NCBI GenBank assembly: GCA_030268105.1
Contig: BSDZ01000004.1
Coordinates: 6,736,001 to 6,800,000, forward strand
Length of the DNA: 64,000 nt
From: Volvox africanus
Lineage: Eukaryota; Chlorophyta; Chlorophyceae; Chlamydomonadales; Volvocaceae
Direction: 5' to 3'
Positions 36,601-48,666 of this stretch are shown here, piece after piece (the stretch's first letter is position 1; every line of letters starts with the position of its first letter). The notes beneath the pieces were generated by a model. It saw only the letters and a list, made by a program, of their open reading frames with translations, was not told the origin of the DNA and made no database searches. Made by a program: the position numbers and the translations under genes.

Positions 36601-37854
36601 CCTCCGTGTTAGGCAATCTGTGAAGAACAATCCCTGCGGCCTCTCAAATCTCTAAAAAATTTGCAGGTGATGGGTGGGATTACTGGCCACAACCCACCCC
36701 CACGGATCATGAGGTCGCCCCCGGCGCCTCCCTCCTCTGCCGGCTGGAAGAAGATGCGGATGGAGCCGGGTGGCAACTCCCCCTTCTCCTCCGCCTCTTT
36801 GAGCAGCTTAGCGGCCCCAAGCGCCATGGCCATGTGGCCGTCATGACCGCAAGCGTGCATCCAGCCATCGTCCTGGAAACGCAACAGGCAGGGAGGGAGG
36901 GAAGAGGAGGAAAAAGAGGATATGATTAAGATTTCAAATGATAACCCAGACATGGGAATACAACGGAAAGAGATCAGAGGAAGACGAGCAAGACAATGAA
37001 GACTAGGAGGATTTATATGAAAAGCAACGGAACAGGAGAAGTAAAGGAGGGATCGCATACTGAATAAGGGACTGTATGAATCCGTGAATGTGTAACAAAC
37101 TTTTAATAAAGCAGGAATCCTCAAGATGAGGGGGATGGAAGTTGTCAGAACGTAGCAAGGGAACATGGTAAATGGTAAATGGATTCCGTGTGTTGCGAAA
37201 AAAGAGTCCTCTGCCGTAATGCAGTCCCATCCGTGAGGTTTGTGTGTATGCGTGGATCGTCATGTGGGTGAGTTCAGGAAATAATCGTACCTGGCTCTTG
37301 TACAATACGCCCTCGGGCTCCTGAATGGGGAGGGCGTCCATGTCCGTACGCAAAGCAACTACGGGCTTTCCTGAGCCGATGTACGCCACGAGGCCCGTCT
37401 TCGCATATGGGTACCTGTGGGATCAGTCCGTAACGAGTGGCAGCTGTCATATCAGCAAATGGCTGGGTCAGGCGTGGTTGAATCCATGCTTTCGGGTGTA
37501 CGGGTAAACCAATTACTGTCCTGTTTTAAATACAAGATGACACCCCGCCTATACAAACAAAACGATTTCTTCTTATGATTACCTGTAGATAATGTTGTGG
37601 TTTTCCAGGAACCGCATGATACGGCTTCTTGTTTTCAATTCTGCAAATCCAGGTTCGGGAGTTTTATGAAACTCCCTACGTTGTTCAGTGATCCAGCCTT
37701 GCAGCGCCTCTGCTCGCTTCATGATCTCTTCCGGAGAGAGGCTTTGTGCGTGCGACATCGCCAGGAACACGGCAGTGACGGCGAATAGTAGCGCCGCCAT
37801 GATTGCGCCCTTCCAGATCGTGTGATGAGGGGGCATCAAAAGCAAGCAGTTCAT
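33602..37854 (-). CDS. M20-family amidohydrolase (ILR1/IAA-amino-acid-hydrolase-like), ER-retained, 9 exons
   Basis: Metal-dependent amidohydrolase that should cleave an acyl-amino acid amide bond; closest known type is the plant ILR1/IAR3 hydrolases of auxin conjugates and bacterial hippurate-type enzymes. Exons: 37854-37583, 37414-37291, 36872-36698, 36043-35838, 35434-35316, 35118-34950, 34584-34498, 34129-34056, 33812-33602; 478 aa, all in phase. A hydrophobic signal segment ([19 protein letters not shown], Met at 37800) follows an 18-residue leader from the first ATG; either Met may start. Metal ligands: HACGHDGH (C140, H142), [11 protein letters not shown] (E178/E179), FAMHVMP (H203), HALHSPKF (H406). 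[23 protein letters not shown] (dimer domain) and TGEDFAFF are also present. The protein ends DGDEKDEL, an ER retrieval signal. An acidic 35-residue tail separates it from the catalytic fold. Intron 3 contains a dispersed repeat also found in the array. Confidence 0.92.
34257..34324. repeat. TG/TATA simple repeat in amidohydrolase intron 7
   Basis: Alternating GTGTGT and ATATAT blocks. Confidence 0.9.
36334..36400. repeat. Dispersed repeat in amidohydrolase intron 3, shared with the tandem array
   Basis: CCCCGAAATACCGGGG at 36336-36351, then TGCCAGGTTAGTGGGCACGG and a CCCTATCCC stretch. It aligns with 2086-2170 of the array unit (CCCCGAAATACCGGGG, TGCCAGGTAGTGGCCACGG, CCCTATCCC). The first block is a short hairpin. 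Probably copies of a non-autonomous mobile element. Confidence 0.75.
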
Positions 37855-38158
37855 AGTCGAGGACTAAGGGGAGGAGTCAAGAGCGAGATGCCGTATGGTG
37901 CCGTACCTCTGCGCTGTCCATGTAGCCCTAATGGACGCACGATGTCTTCTTAGGATGCATTGCGTTGGGCGTAAAGGGTTGCGGCGTATTATTTACGGAC
38001 ATTCGACTTTCAATTACAGCATTTGTTGTTTGTATCTTTCGATCGCTGCTTACTTTCGCCCTTGTCCGTCTTGTATTTAGGAAATTTTCTCGCAAATTGA
38101 CGTTATTTAAATTCCTAGTTAGAATCTGAAGTCTTTGGCTTCAGGGAACTTCGTAGGA
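37855..38158. promoter_or_regulatory. Divergent upstream region, amidohydrolase / YKT6
   Basis: 304 bp between opposite start codons; a compact bidirectional promoter region. No conserved box recognised. Confidence 0.5.
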
Positions 38159-38851
38159 ATGCGCTTGGTTGGTGTTGGGCTGCTTCTTTACAAGGGCGAT
38201 GCAACGCCACCGACGTTCATTGGAATGGCAACTGACGTATCAAACTTTGGGTACTTCCAGCGGGGCACGGTTCGGGAAGGAATTATGTTCATCGCGCGGA
38301 CCATAGCACAGCGGACGCAGCCTGGAATGCGGCAGACCGTGAAAAACGAGGAGTACCTATGCCACGTTCACGTGAAAGACACTGGGCTTGCGGGTATTGT
38401 TGTTGCGGATGCGGAGTATCCGACAACTGCGGCCTTCTCGGTCATCGGGAAGGTGCTGGACGACTTCATGCAGCAGCATGGTCAGGACGACAGCTGGCGC
38501 ACGTTAGAGGCTGACGGCACGCTTGCAAACCCGCTTTTAGAGGCTGCGTTGATCAAGTACCAGGTGCGGGGTATGACGTCAGTCGCTGTAGCTGCAGCTG
38601 CCACATTTCCAGGCAGCCAGACAAATGCCGATGATTATGTTTTACAGGATCACACGCAAGCGGACAAAATTGCCAAAATCCAGAAGGACTTGGACGAGAC
38701 CAAGATCATCCTCCATCAAACCATCGACAGCGTCCTTAAACGAGGCGAGAAACTGGACGCGCTCGTGGACAAGAGTAACGATCTCAGCCTAGCCAGTCAA
38801 ATGTTTTACAAACAAGCACGCAAGACAAACTCTTGCTGTCGGTTTATGTAG
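38159..38851 (+). CDS. YKT6-type R-SNARE with a CaaX tail, 2 exons
   Basis: Longin-domain R-SNARE acting in membrane fusion between ER, Golgi and vacuole. Exons 38159-38563 and 38648-38851 give 202 aa, the usual YKT6 length (about 200). The longin domain opens MRLVGVGLLLYKG; ATG 38159 is the first Met in frame. After KYQ the SNARE helix runs DKIAKIQKDLDETKIILHQT, with the zero-layer Arg in VLKRGEKLDALVDKSNDL, then SQMFYKQARKTN. The C-terminus CCRFM has the YKT6 arrangement of a palmitoylatable Cys next to a prenylated CaaX Cys. The 84-bp intron (38564-38647) is a multiple of three and has no stop, so its retention would insert 28 residues; homologous spacing (KYQ followed by D..ADK) argues that it is removed. 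The neighbouring genes have 6-25 exons. Confidence 0.93.
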   Translation: MRLVGVGLLLYKGDATPPTFIGMATDVSNFGYFQRGTVREGIMFIARTIAQRTQPGMRQTVKNEEYLCHVHVKDTGLAGIVVADAEYPTTAAFSVIGKVLDDFMQQHGQDDSWRTLEADGTLANPLLEAALIKYQVRGMTSVAVAAAATFPGSQTNADDYVLQDHTQADKIAKIQKDLDETKIILHQTIDSVLKRGEKLDALVDKSNDLSLASQMFYKQARKTNSCCRFM

Positions 38852-39416
38852 TGGCGGTTGGTGAAAGCCAGGAGCCGGGATACTGAAGTGCAGCAGAAAC
38901 AGGTTGCCCGCATACCCGCCGATAGCAATGTACAAACAATGGACGAAAACGAACGTGACACGCAGCTGCTCTACATTGACACGGGAGTATGTGTACGGGG
39001 ATTATTATACGGCGCTGGATATTAGCGCCATCCGGTGGTAAGCTTGCCCGTTGGGTGCGGTCTAACTATGACCCCGAATGTCGGTTAGGACCGTGCTCCA
39101 ATGACCGCGATTGTAACAATTAACAAGCTCTCACATCCTATCCTAATCTGCCTATGAGGCCATGGCGGCCAATGGTGCCGTATCCATGCATTAATCACTC
39201 AATTCATCAAGACGCCCACTCGCTGAAGTACATCTAAACCGCCAGTAGGACCGGTCACTCCATTGTGGGTTCGACATGCTTGCCTCAAGGGACGCAAGAC
39301 CTTAAGATGCCCCCGCCATGATGTAACGATGCGCATCCACTACAAGCGCCATGACGTCCACGGTAGGGCCCTGCATGCAAACCAGGAAGGCATGCGGGTC
39401 TGTGCCCTTCACGTTG
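38852..39416. other. Convergent intergenic region, YKT6 / YL1
   Basis: 565 bp of 3' UTR and spacer. Apart from the YKT6 TGTAA no feature is seen, and no TGTAA was found on the minus strand for the YL1 gene. Confidence 0.5.
39112..39116 (+). terminator. TGTAA polyadenylation signal, YKT6
   Basis: TGTAA 261 nt after the YKT6 stop codon. Confidence 0.55.
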
Positions 39417-42046
39417 TTACCAAGTATATATATCCTGATGACCGCATACAGAGCTTGAAACACATCTAACGTACACTAGGACCTCATGAACAGAAATCGC
39501 GCGCGTGTGCGCATGACTCCTCGCCATCATGCAGCGGTGCATTATCCACCAGCCAAATCCAACACATTGATGGCTTTCCCTCTCCTGTATGGCAACACGA
39601 ACCTGGGGCAGCGGTTCGGGTGCCTGAAGGCTGGCGGCTGCCATGGCCGCAAACGCACGCGCTTTCTCCCCCAGGTCCCCTCTTCGCTGCTTATGTGCCC
39701 GTAGCTGCATCACCAGCGAAGCTCTCTGCTGCCCTGGATGCTGCTGGCGAAGAGCCTCTTCGAAACGATCCCGCACGAGCTCCTGCTGTAGGGTCAGGGG
39801 AAGTGGCCCCGTCCCCGTGCGCAGGCGCTTGAAGGCAAGCGTGTTGGCAAATGGCGCGTGAGTGAGCGGGTCCTGGTACCGGGCCGGGAGGCCAGTGATG
39901 GCACAGGTCGGCTTATCTGGCGGGGGCGGCGCGTACGTGGTTTGCATCCAGGTAGGTGGGACCAGCGTATTGATGAGCTCCAGGGTGCTCTAAGAGTCGG
40001 GGTCGGGTTGGAGAGAACGGTTGGGGCCGGGCGATCAACGGCTTATTAGATCCGTCCAGTAAAATGTAATCACACGCCACAATTAAGCGGTGGGTTTGCC
40101 TGTGCGGTCTGCTCTCGGTGATTGAAGAACATTTGGCATCGCAATGCAGCACGGGCAATGTATGCCCATGCATTCCAACCATTAAACAGCATTTGTGATC
40201 GTAATCGTCAATAAGTGTCGACCGGCATGGAGGCCTGTGCAGTCTCGTCTGTGGATTCATTGTGGCGTCAGTATCCCTCATCATCGACATGATCTACTAT
40301 CAAGCTTGATAAAGTATAATCATCCGCCATGAAGTCGTGTGCATCGATGGTGAAATATAATCTGAGAACCATGGGATGGCCCTCGGCGTTTCTTCCCGGC
40401 ATGCCAGCGCAATCAGCGTCACTCCATATGATCACCACAAGCGCGAAGCGCCTCAGGATCTACTATCAAGCGTGTTTGAGATTCATCATCCGCCGATTGG
40501 TTGCTGCCTTAATTGTCCAGCCGCACCACCGTCACGATTTGGGCGCTCGGACAGGAACTGCACATCATGCAAAGGAAACGCACGCATGCATATAACTCAC
40601 CCGTTCGAAGCCGTCCGAGCCCTTCCGTGACTTAAACTTAACGCTGGGTCCTGTGTTCTTCTTCTTTACCACTTGCGCTTTCCGCTTGGTTTCCTCCTCC
40701 TGAGCAAGCAATGCCTTCAGCGACCTGTCGTTGACGTACAGTCAAGCGGAGGGGTGCAGCGTAGTAAAAGCTTGACGCAACGCGCAGTTTCTAAAAGTTT
40801 GCAGCGCGCCATGAGCCTACAGGAGCCAAGGAGTCGCGCAAATCAATCAAACAGATTCAGATCCGTGATGTTGCACGACCGTTCTGGCAAGGGCCGCTTA
40901 ACGATACGCAGAACCGCACCCGAGGCGTTTGGAACGTAAGCCGGTGAGCGCTATCTGGCCAAGAAACACAGGTTAAAACTTGGCAACATGACAACCAGCA
41001 GCGTCCGCCAGTTGACGACGCACCTTGTGTTTTCAATTTCATTCAATGCCGCCTCTGCCAGCAGCTCCTGCTGCGTCAACGGCCGCCAGTTACTGTTGCC
41101 GCTGCCGTGCCCACGCCGCCTAGTGGACTGTGGAACGTGATGGTGAAGCGGGGTTCACAGCAAAGGCGTGACCGACACCAGAGGGTACGAAAACCACGTG
41201 TACAGCACCTCGGGCGGCATGCATTATTTGACAGGGACTGGAAACCACGGACATGTCCTGCATTCTGCGTTCACTATGCCAAAACAAAAATCGACCGATC
41301 CGGTTTCTCTCGCATAAGCAACAACAGGTACGGTACGGTAGCCGCAATAAGGACGTGCGAGGTCGCCTGCACGCACCTTTTCCTTGTATTGTCGCTCCCG
41401 TTGAGCCTCTGCAACCTTTGCCACAGTTGACCGCCGTAGGGTTGGAGCGACGTAGATGACGGGCTCCGGCCGCGGTTTTGATGGTCTCGGAGCTGCGCCC
41501 TCTGCTTCTTCATCGTCCTCCTCTTCGTCCTCACCCTCCTCGTCAACATAGTCGTCATCCTCCTCTGACTTTGGCTTCAGCTTTGGCTTAGGTTTAGGCT
41601 TGGGCTTGGGCTTATAGCCAGGAGGCTTCAGCGCCTTCTTCCTGTGCGAAACAGAGGCATGTTCAATCGCACAACGCAGGCATGACCATTTCAGCATTCT
41701 AGTTCAAGGCCAAGTGCACATACCGCGGTTCATCGTCTTTTACTACTATCTCCTCGTCATCATCATCTTCCTCCTGCAGTCGTGGAAACCGCTTAGTTGC
41801 GTACCCTGAATATATTCTACGCCAACAGAGACAAAAGAAAGACATGAGACCGACATTATCATCAAAATCCGTGTCCACTTCGTCCTCTGGCTCGGACTCT
41901 GTTTTGTAGTCGTCATCCACGGCTTCTTCCTTAAAAAACTCCTGATTCCAGAATGCATTATCGGCCTGATCTTCTTCATCGTCGACTGCCTGTTTTAAGC
42001 GTTTGCCACGAGTAGACCGCTCGGGCAGTGATTTGTCACGGCCCAT
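39417..42046 (-). CDS. YL1/SWC2 (VPS72) subunit of the SWR1 chromatin-remodelling complex, 6 exons
   Basis: Nuclear protein that binds H2A.Z-H2B dimers and helps SWR1 deposit H2A.Z. Exons: 42046-41855, 41773-41724, 41641-41377, 41127-41024, 40724-40601, 39989-39417; 435 aa, in phase. The N-terminus shows the YL1 pattern SLPERSTRGKR, then a long acidic region (VDDEEDQADNAF, FKEEAVDDDY, ESEPEDEVDTDFDD, EEDDDDEEIVV) typical of the H2A.Z-binding part. A basic KPKPKPKPK stretch and a second acidic block follow, then LRRSTVAKVAEAQ, RPLTQQELLAEAALNEIE, and the YL1_C domain (PDKPTCAITGLPARYQDPLT, FANTLAFKRLR, about residues 270-305). The C-terminal 130 residues after the YL1_C domain are unconserved, and the true 3' end may use another splice. 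Intron 1 (81 bp) is in frame without stops; acceptors of exons 4 and 6 are less certain than the rest. Confidence 0.87.
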
Positions 42047-42978
42047 TTATGCTCGTTGAGTTTGCTCTGTGCTGGAGAGTAGAATACATGTGGTAGGAAG
42101 TAAATTAGATCAAGAAAATTGTCTGATTTGCCATTATCACTGTAATTTGTGAGATTGCGGGGGCCTGCTCCGAAACGGCTTGCATACGGCATTCCGTTGA
42201 ACGTCAATCTACAAATCTATCAGGATGAGCTTTCCATGGAGCTTCCGTTACCATCTACATGCATACCAGGCCCCGGATCTCAATCCAGCGCATATACCTG
42301 GCAAACTTGCTAGCACACAAAAAACACAAGGGTAAACTGCCTTCGCACATCACGTCAGGCATCCCACAGCAGGGTGAATCCAGGCTTAAGACCTCACAAC
42401 AGCTTACCAAAACGACAACCCTCTCCTAATTGACATCGTGTGGTCTTCGTCTTAAGGGTAGCGGTCGCTGACAAGAACCGTATAACACCACAACGCATAA
42501 CACCGCAATACAAAGTTTTACATCGCTTGCTAATTCTTACAATTGGAATATCATATCTCAGCTCCAGGGTTTGCTGACGGGTCTATAGAGATCATCAACA
42601 TTCATAAATGTAGCGGTTTTATGGATGAAGATGTCCTAAATGCAATTTCACGTGAGGAGACCTCTTATGCTGGCTTCATGATAACGTGGGAGACCTGAGA
42701 GGGAAACCTGGATTACTGTAAGTTAAGGGTCCGTACCAAAATCTAACGGATATCCAACGGCCATAATGAACAACAACATGTAATCCTGACGATGTTATCG
42801 AATGCAGGTCTTGATGCGTCGGACCGTGAATTGTTTGCATGTTATAACTTATGTTTTTTGTTTACTGGTTAGTCCCTGCATACATCCTAGCCAGCGACAA
42901 GTTTGCATAAAAGTACTGTCGCTATGTTCTGACCGAATATATTTAAGCTGTAACAAGTGAAGGATAATATTTTATAAA
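42047..42978. promoter_or_regulatory. Divergent upstream region, YL1 / calpain
   Basis: 932 bp between opposite start codons, without recognised ORF or RNA gene; presumed to hold both promoters. Confidence 0.45.
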
Positions 42979-44549
42979 ATGGGAAAGACAAGTGTTTTCC
43001 AGGTGCGCACGTTATTGTGCCATGTCCCATACGACAAAAGGCGGACAAGCGAACAAACTGGGCGCCTTACCTAGTACATCATTTCCATTACTGGCTTAAC
43101 ATTTCGCTGTCTCATCTTCTCTGCTGGCGCTTCTGTTTTTTACCTTTGGCGCATTTGTCAGGACCCGGATTTTCGTCCAAATGAGAACGCTTTATATGAA
43201 ATAAAGTACAACGGAGCTACGTACCAGGGGCGTGATATAGGGCGAGTAGTGGAATGGTGAGTTTACCCGGTTAATGGTCGTACATGACCACCAAGACGGC
43301 TCAGGCAAGCACACACGTTGACGCACGTTTGTGACGTCTGTGGCGTCGTTTGATATACGGACATTATGCACACTAGACGCTTGCCTGCCATTCACCAGCT
43401 TGGGACTCCTTAGCAAACCCACGTTATACAATCACCGAGCGCCCGGCCCGCATAGCGCCCTCTTTTCCTACGCTTACACAAATACACACACACACACACA
43501 CATACACATACACACACACACCTGCCCACATCAAGCTGTTACCTCGCCTCCTCCCCGCCTCAGGCGTCGTCTGAAAGACCTCCCCGCCTTTCACCGCGCA
43601 ACGGGCGGCAGGGGGTCCGGCATCCGGCTCTTCGAGGGTAAGCCTAACAACAAGCAACAAACCTCAAATCCTAAAAACATCCTCTATCCTCCTCCTTCCT
43701 GCCAATCTGAGCAGTTACAGCGCTTTAATAGCCCAGTGAGCGTCAACGTCCTCTGCGTCCCGCTGCCACGTCTTTGTTCTTTCTCCCAAAAATCTTTTAC
43801 AGATGACACTTCTTTCATAAGCAGTGATATGAAGACCCTTGACTTCGATTTTCATGGGGATTCGTCTTCTCACCGTATCTTCCTTCGTAATTTGGAGCTC
43901 TCGGTCCCCACCCGAAATGCCGTCGGTGTAAGATCAACGTAAAACCCTGAAACCCCGGCAACTCTTGATCCCATTCGGCCCCGTTGCGATATCGCCAAAC
44001 ATGTCAGATGGCGTACGCGCCACCGACATCAACCAGGGATCGCTGGGGGACTGTTGGCTGCTGTCTTCCCTCGCCTGTCTAGCCACCCGCTCTGGGGCCG
44101 TGGAAAAGGTGTGTCGTACAATCCGCATCATGCGTCGAATCTCCTATAGCTCCTACAGGATCCTCATCATTAAACATCCTCGTACACTATTGTCTGTAAT
44201 TGTGTGTATATATACATACATATATATATATATATATATGTATTTAAAATATATTTAAAATATAAATATATACGCTTGTGTAAAACCCTATACCCTATAT
44301 AAACCCTATACAAACCCTATATATGTATAAGCTTGTGTAAAACCCTATATCTTTATATATACATATATATATATATATATATACGCTTGTGCGCATCATT
44401 TTACATGATTACATATCACTCACAAAGCAGAAATTCGATGTGCGGACTGAGGAACGTCAGGCCCGTCCACAGGCCGTCTCATACTGGCTTTCTTAGGTTT
44501 TGTGGGAGTTAGCACTGGGGGGCAGAGACGCAGTTGCATGGGGATGTCG

Positions 44550-44602
<53 letters not shown>

Positions 44603-47600
44603 TTCCATACCCCTACGACAGGACATCCCACGACACACACGATATCCGTGGCTTTCTGTGTCCCATGGGTCGTTCGTTGTTCTTACCCATCTCTAAACCC
44701 GTCTCTGCGCCCCATGGGCTCGGTGTAGTGTTCAACCTATTTTTACGACCCCCACTCCACTCCACCCCACCCCACCCCCACTTCACCGCAACCCACCCCA
44801 TCCCACTGCAGCTCTTCTTGACGCCCGAATACAGCGAAGAGGGAAGGTACCAGCTGCGGCTGTGGGACAAGCAGAACCGGCGATTCCAAGAGATTGTAAT
44901 CGATGATAAGTGAGGAAATCCAATGCAGACATACTATGCGGTCAGCTAAATGGTCAATCGTGTTAATGCGTAACCCCTCCTCCCTTCCATCGCGCCCCTC
45001 CACTCATACCTCCATTCCACCCTTACCCTTCTGCCCGCCTGAGACTCCTGGGTTCATTGTTTATCCTACCCGATCCCGGCCCCCCCGCAGCATCCCCGTG
45101 TGGCGCCAGGGAGGTCAGCCGTGTTTCGCCCAGCCCATCGGTAACGAGGCCTGGGTGCTTCTGCTGGTAAGCGATCGACTGCTGAGGGTATTCGACTACG
45201 AGTCCGACGATAACCGCCACTGAACACCTGCTCCTCCCTGTGCGTCCCGTCCGCCCCTATGTATTCATGAGCTTAAAAGACGAGGATTCTGGACCTGACG
45301 CTTCTGGTTGTTACTGCTGCTAGTTGTCATGATGTTGGTATTGGTGGTCTTCCTGGACATGCTTAACGTGGCGATATCGAAGTCGCCACGTTAGTTAACC
45401 AATGGTTAGTTCCCTGCATTCTACCTACCCACCTACCTGCCTGTCCACCTGCCTACTTCGACTGCTGCGTTGCTTTGCTTTCTGCCACTCAACAGGAGAA
45501 GGCCATGGCCAAGTACGTGGGCAATTACTGCTATTTGGACGGTGGCATGACCTCGTGGGCGCTGGAGACGCTGACGGGGCACTACACCTGCGTCTTCTTG
45601 TTGGAACAAAAGGTAAAGGGTCGAAGTAACAGTGGCAGACCAGTGTTGAAAGTAGCAGTGGCAGTAGCGGTAGCGGTGGCAGTAGCGGTGGCAGTAGCGG
45701 TAGCGGTGACAGTAGCAGTCGCAGTAGCGGTGGGAATAGCGGTAGCGGTGACAGTAGCAGTGGCAGTGACAGTAGCGGTGACAGTAGCAGTGGCAGTGAC
45801 AGTAGCGGTGACAATAGCAGTGGCAGTAGCGGTGGCGGTGGCTGTATTAGAAAGATTGCGTTTGGGTGGGTTCTAGATGGTTGGGGGCCCAGGGGAATCG
45901 CGCTGGTGATGGTTGCCACACACGCACATCAACATCAGATCAAGCACGCACCGAGGGCTTTTACATCGCGGCTCAGTTGAAAGAAAACAAAAACTCGCAC
46001 GCGAGAAGAAGCATAAGATTTCTCGTGTCTAGTGTTCTGGTTTTGGGTTTTGGGTTTGGGTTTGATCGCCTTCCCCATTTCAAACCAGCTTTTGGCCCAA
46101 CCACGAGCCTCCATCTCATTACATTCTGAACCCCAAAAACCCAAACTCGTAAACCAACAGTTTGGCCCCAATCGTGATGCGGGTCCCGACCTACAAAACT
46201 GGCGTTGGCTGCGGGCCGAGCTCGCCAATAAGACTGCCACGTCCAGCAGCCGCGCCGCACCGCTTAACCGCAATACGCTGTACATGTACAACGATTCAGA
46301 TCCCACCAAATTCTACTCGCAAGAGGAAGTCTTCATGGTGGGTGGATGGGGCATCTCGGGCGCAGTCCCGTACAAAACCGTGTGCGTCCCCTCAAATAAT
46401 GCGATGCACTGCGACGTGGTGCCTAGGATGTCGTACGGTGACAAACTGGCAATAAATCTAATTATTTGGATGTGCATATAATTAATACACACGATTATAT
46501 GTTTTCTGTTCTCGCTTTGTTATCGATGTCTTTCATCTGATGCCTGCTTTGCAGTCCCTAGGATTCTTCATAAGCAAGCGCACGCGTGCGTTCAGAAGTA
46601 CACTGTGTGCCACTAATTTCATGGGACCCTTATTTCTCTGAGCGCAAGGGGAGGGGGTATCTGAAACACACACGACTCCCTTTTCGTCCCCTTTTCCCAT
46701 CCCCTCTCTTCCTTTCAGGCCGTCGTGTATCATTTGGCGATCGGAAATCTGGTGGCCACCGCCACTGTGGGCACTGATGATGACACTGTGAGTGGTCGCT
46801 ACCTTGGAGATAGGGAGATAGGGAGAGAAGAGAGGAGAAAGGAAGAGAGAGGGACAGAGAGGGAGAGAGAGGGAGAGAGAGGGAGAGAGAGGGAGAGAGG
46901 GGCTTGTCAAAGACGATACCCACGAGGTTGGAGAAGGGTGCAGACAGCCGGAACCGTTGGGCTTTGGGCCCCGCTACAAATACAGACCCCCTCGCGCCCC
47001 TGGCGGCGCTGACATCGAGTAGGTCTCCCTCTCACTCGTGTTGTCGTTGAAGCCAAGAATGTCCAACTTACTAATAGCGGTCGGGTGACGGGCGCACCTC
47101 CCGCAGGAGGTGGACGGGGTGGTGCGGGCCCACGCGTACACGGTAATGGCGGCTCGGCCTGTCAACAGTGAGGGCCGCGGACAGCTGCTGATGGTGCAGG
47201 TAATAACGCGGGAGCTCTTACCCACACCGGACCAAGACCAAGCCAATTGAATACTCGGTCTACACGGGCATGGGAGGTGGCGGATCTCGGAATCCAACGA
47301 AATAGAGAATTGAAACATAAAACTTTTAATTCCCAGATCATCCAAGCTACGTATGGCAAATGGGGAAATAACGTTGTCACGAAATAGTCGGAAATTAACT
47401 TAAGGTTTAACTTAGGGTTTTAACTAACATAAAGATCGTCCAGCTTCAAACGAATTCAAGATTTTTCGTCCGTGACTTTGTCATAAAGATTGGCGTGTTC
47501 CTGTGTTTTAAAGAATGCCGAACTACCGTCAATCTTCAAACTGTGCTATTTATGACAAAGTCACGGACGAAAAATCTTGAATTCGTTTGAAGCTGGACGA

Positions 47601-48630
47601 TGTTTTTGGTAATTTAGGAAAAATCACCACACATAATTTATAGGCATGATCAAGAAATATCTGGCTAAATTCAAAAATAGACACTTAAATTCTACCCTCA
47701 AAATTTTTATAAAAAGTGGGCCAAACCATGACTTCGATGAGAAAATGATAAAAAAAATATTTTCAATCCATACGTTGCGCTTAGGCGGCGGACTGCATTT
47801 CATCGTCTGAGTTGAGGAGCTTGTCTGACCTTAGAATATACAGACAAAAATACGACCTACAGAACAGATTCTGCGCAAGCATCGTCATACCGTAACTTAT
47901 AAGTACAAAATTCGTTTTGATGGTACGTACAAGCAACGAGCTGTAGCCCACCTTTCCTGCAAGATAACAAATCGCTTTACTGTCAATTATATCGTAAATT
48001 CGTATTATTTAAGAATGAATGGGAATGTAATTTCTTCCTGTAGTGGGCGTTCAACTGAACTTGCGACGCAGCCAGGCGCAGCCTGACCTGACCTGACCGG
48101 ACGTGACCTGATGCAGCCACATGCGGCATCGTGTGCTAATCTTGTTGCACGTGTATAGCCCACACCTGAAACCGATAGCTATAACCCCCCCCCCCGCCCC
48201 GTCCTGTCCTAGGTTCGGAACCCACATGGGTCAGGCGGTATCGAATGGACTGGCGACTGGAGTGATCGTAGCGCTCTTTGGGACAAACATCCGGAGGTGA
48301 GCAGTGTATATGCGTATGTGTACGGAAGTGTACGAACTTGGTTGTGGCGACTAGTCCAATTTGACGTTCTTAACAGATATTGGAAATCTGAAATGTCTGC
48401 CTCGGTGATGGCCCCTGTTTCTGTGTATGTGAGTCTGTGTGTGTGGGATAGGGGGGTACAGCTTCACCCGTGGTGAGTCTGTGTATGTGTATGTGAGTCT
48501 GTGTGAGTACGAAGGCTGTTTGCGCACACGGGGGGGGATGAATTATCAAATAACACAAATCATCAAGATTCGAAAACGCCGCCCCGACCCCGCGTCCGAG
48601 GTATTTCCGAGAGCGCCCTTGAGTGATCCC

Positions 48631-48666
<36 letters not shown>

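Noticed and set aside
38135..38158. Upstream extension of YKT6 from TTG
   Set aside because: Non-ATG start; ATG 38159 gives the normal longin start and protein length.
42979..43002. N-myristoylation of the calpain start MGKTSV
   Set aside because: Lys after Gly and Val at position 6 do not fit the usual N-myristoylation pattern.
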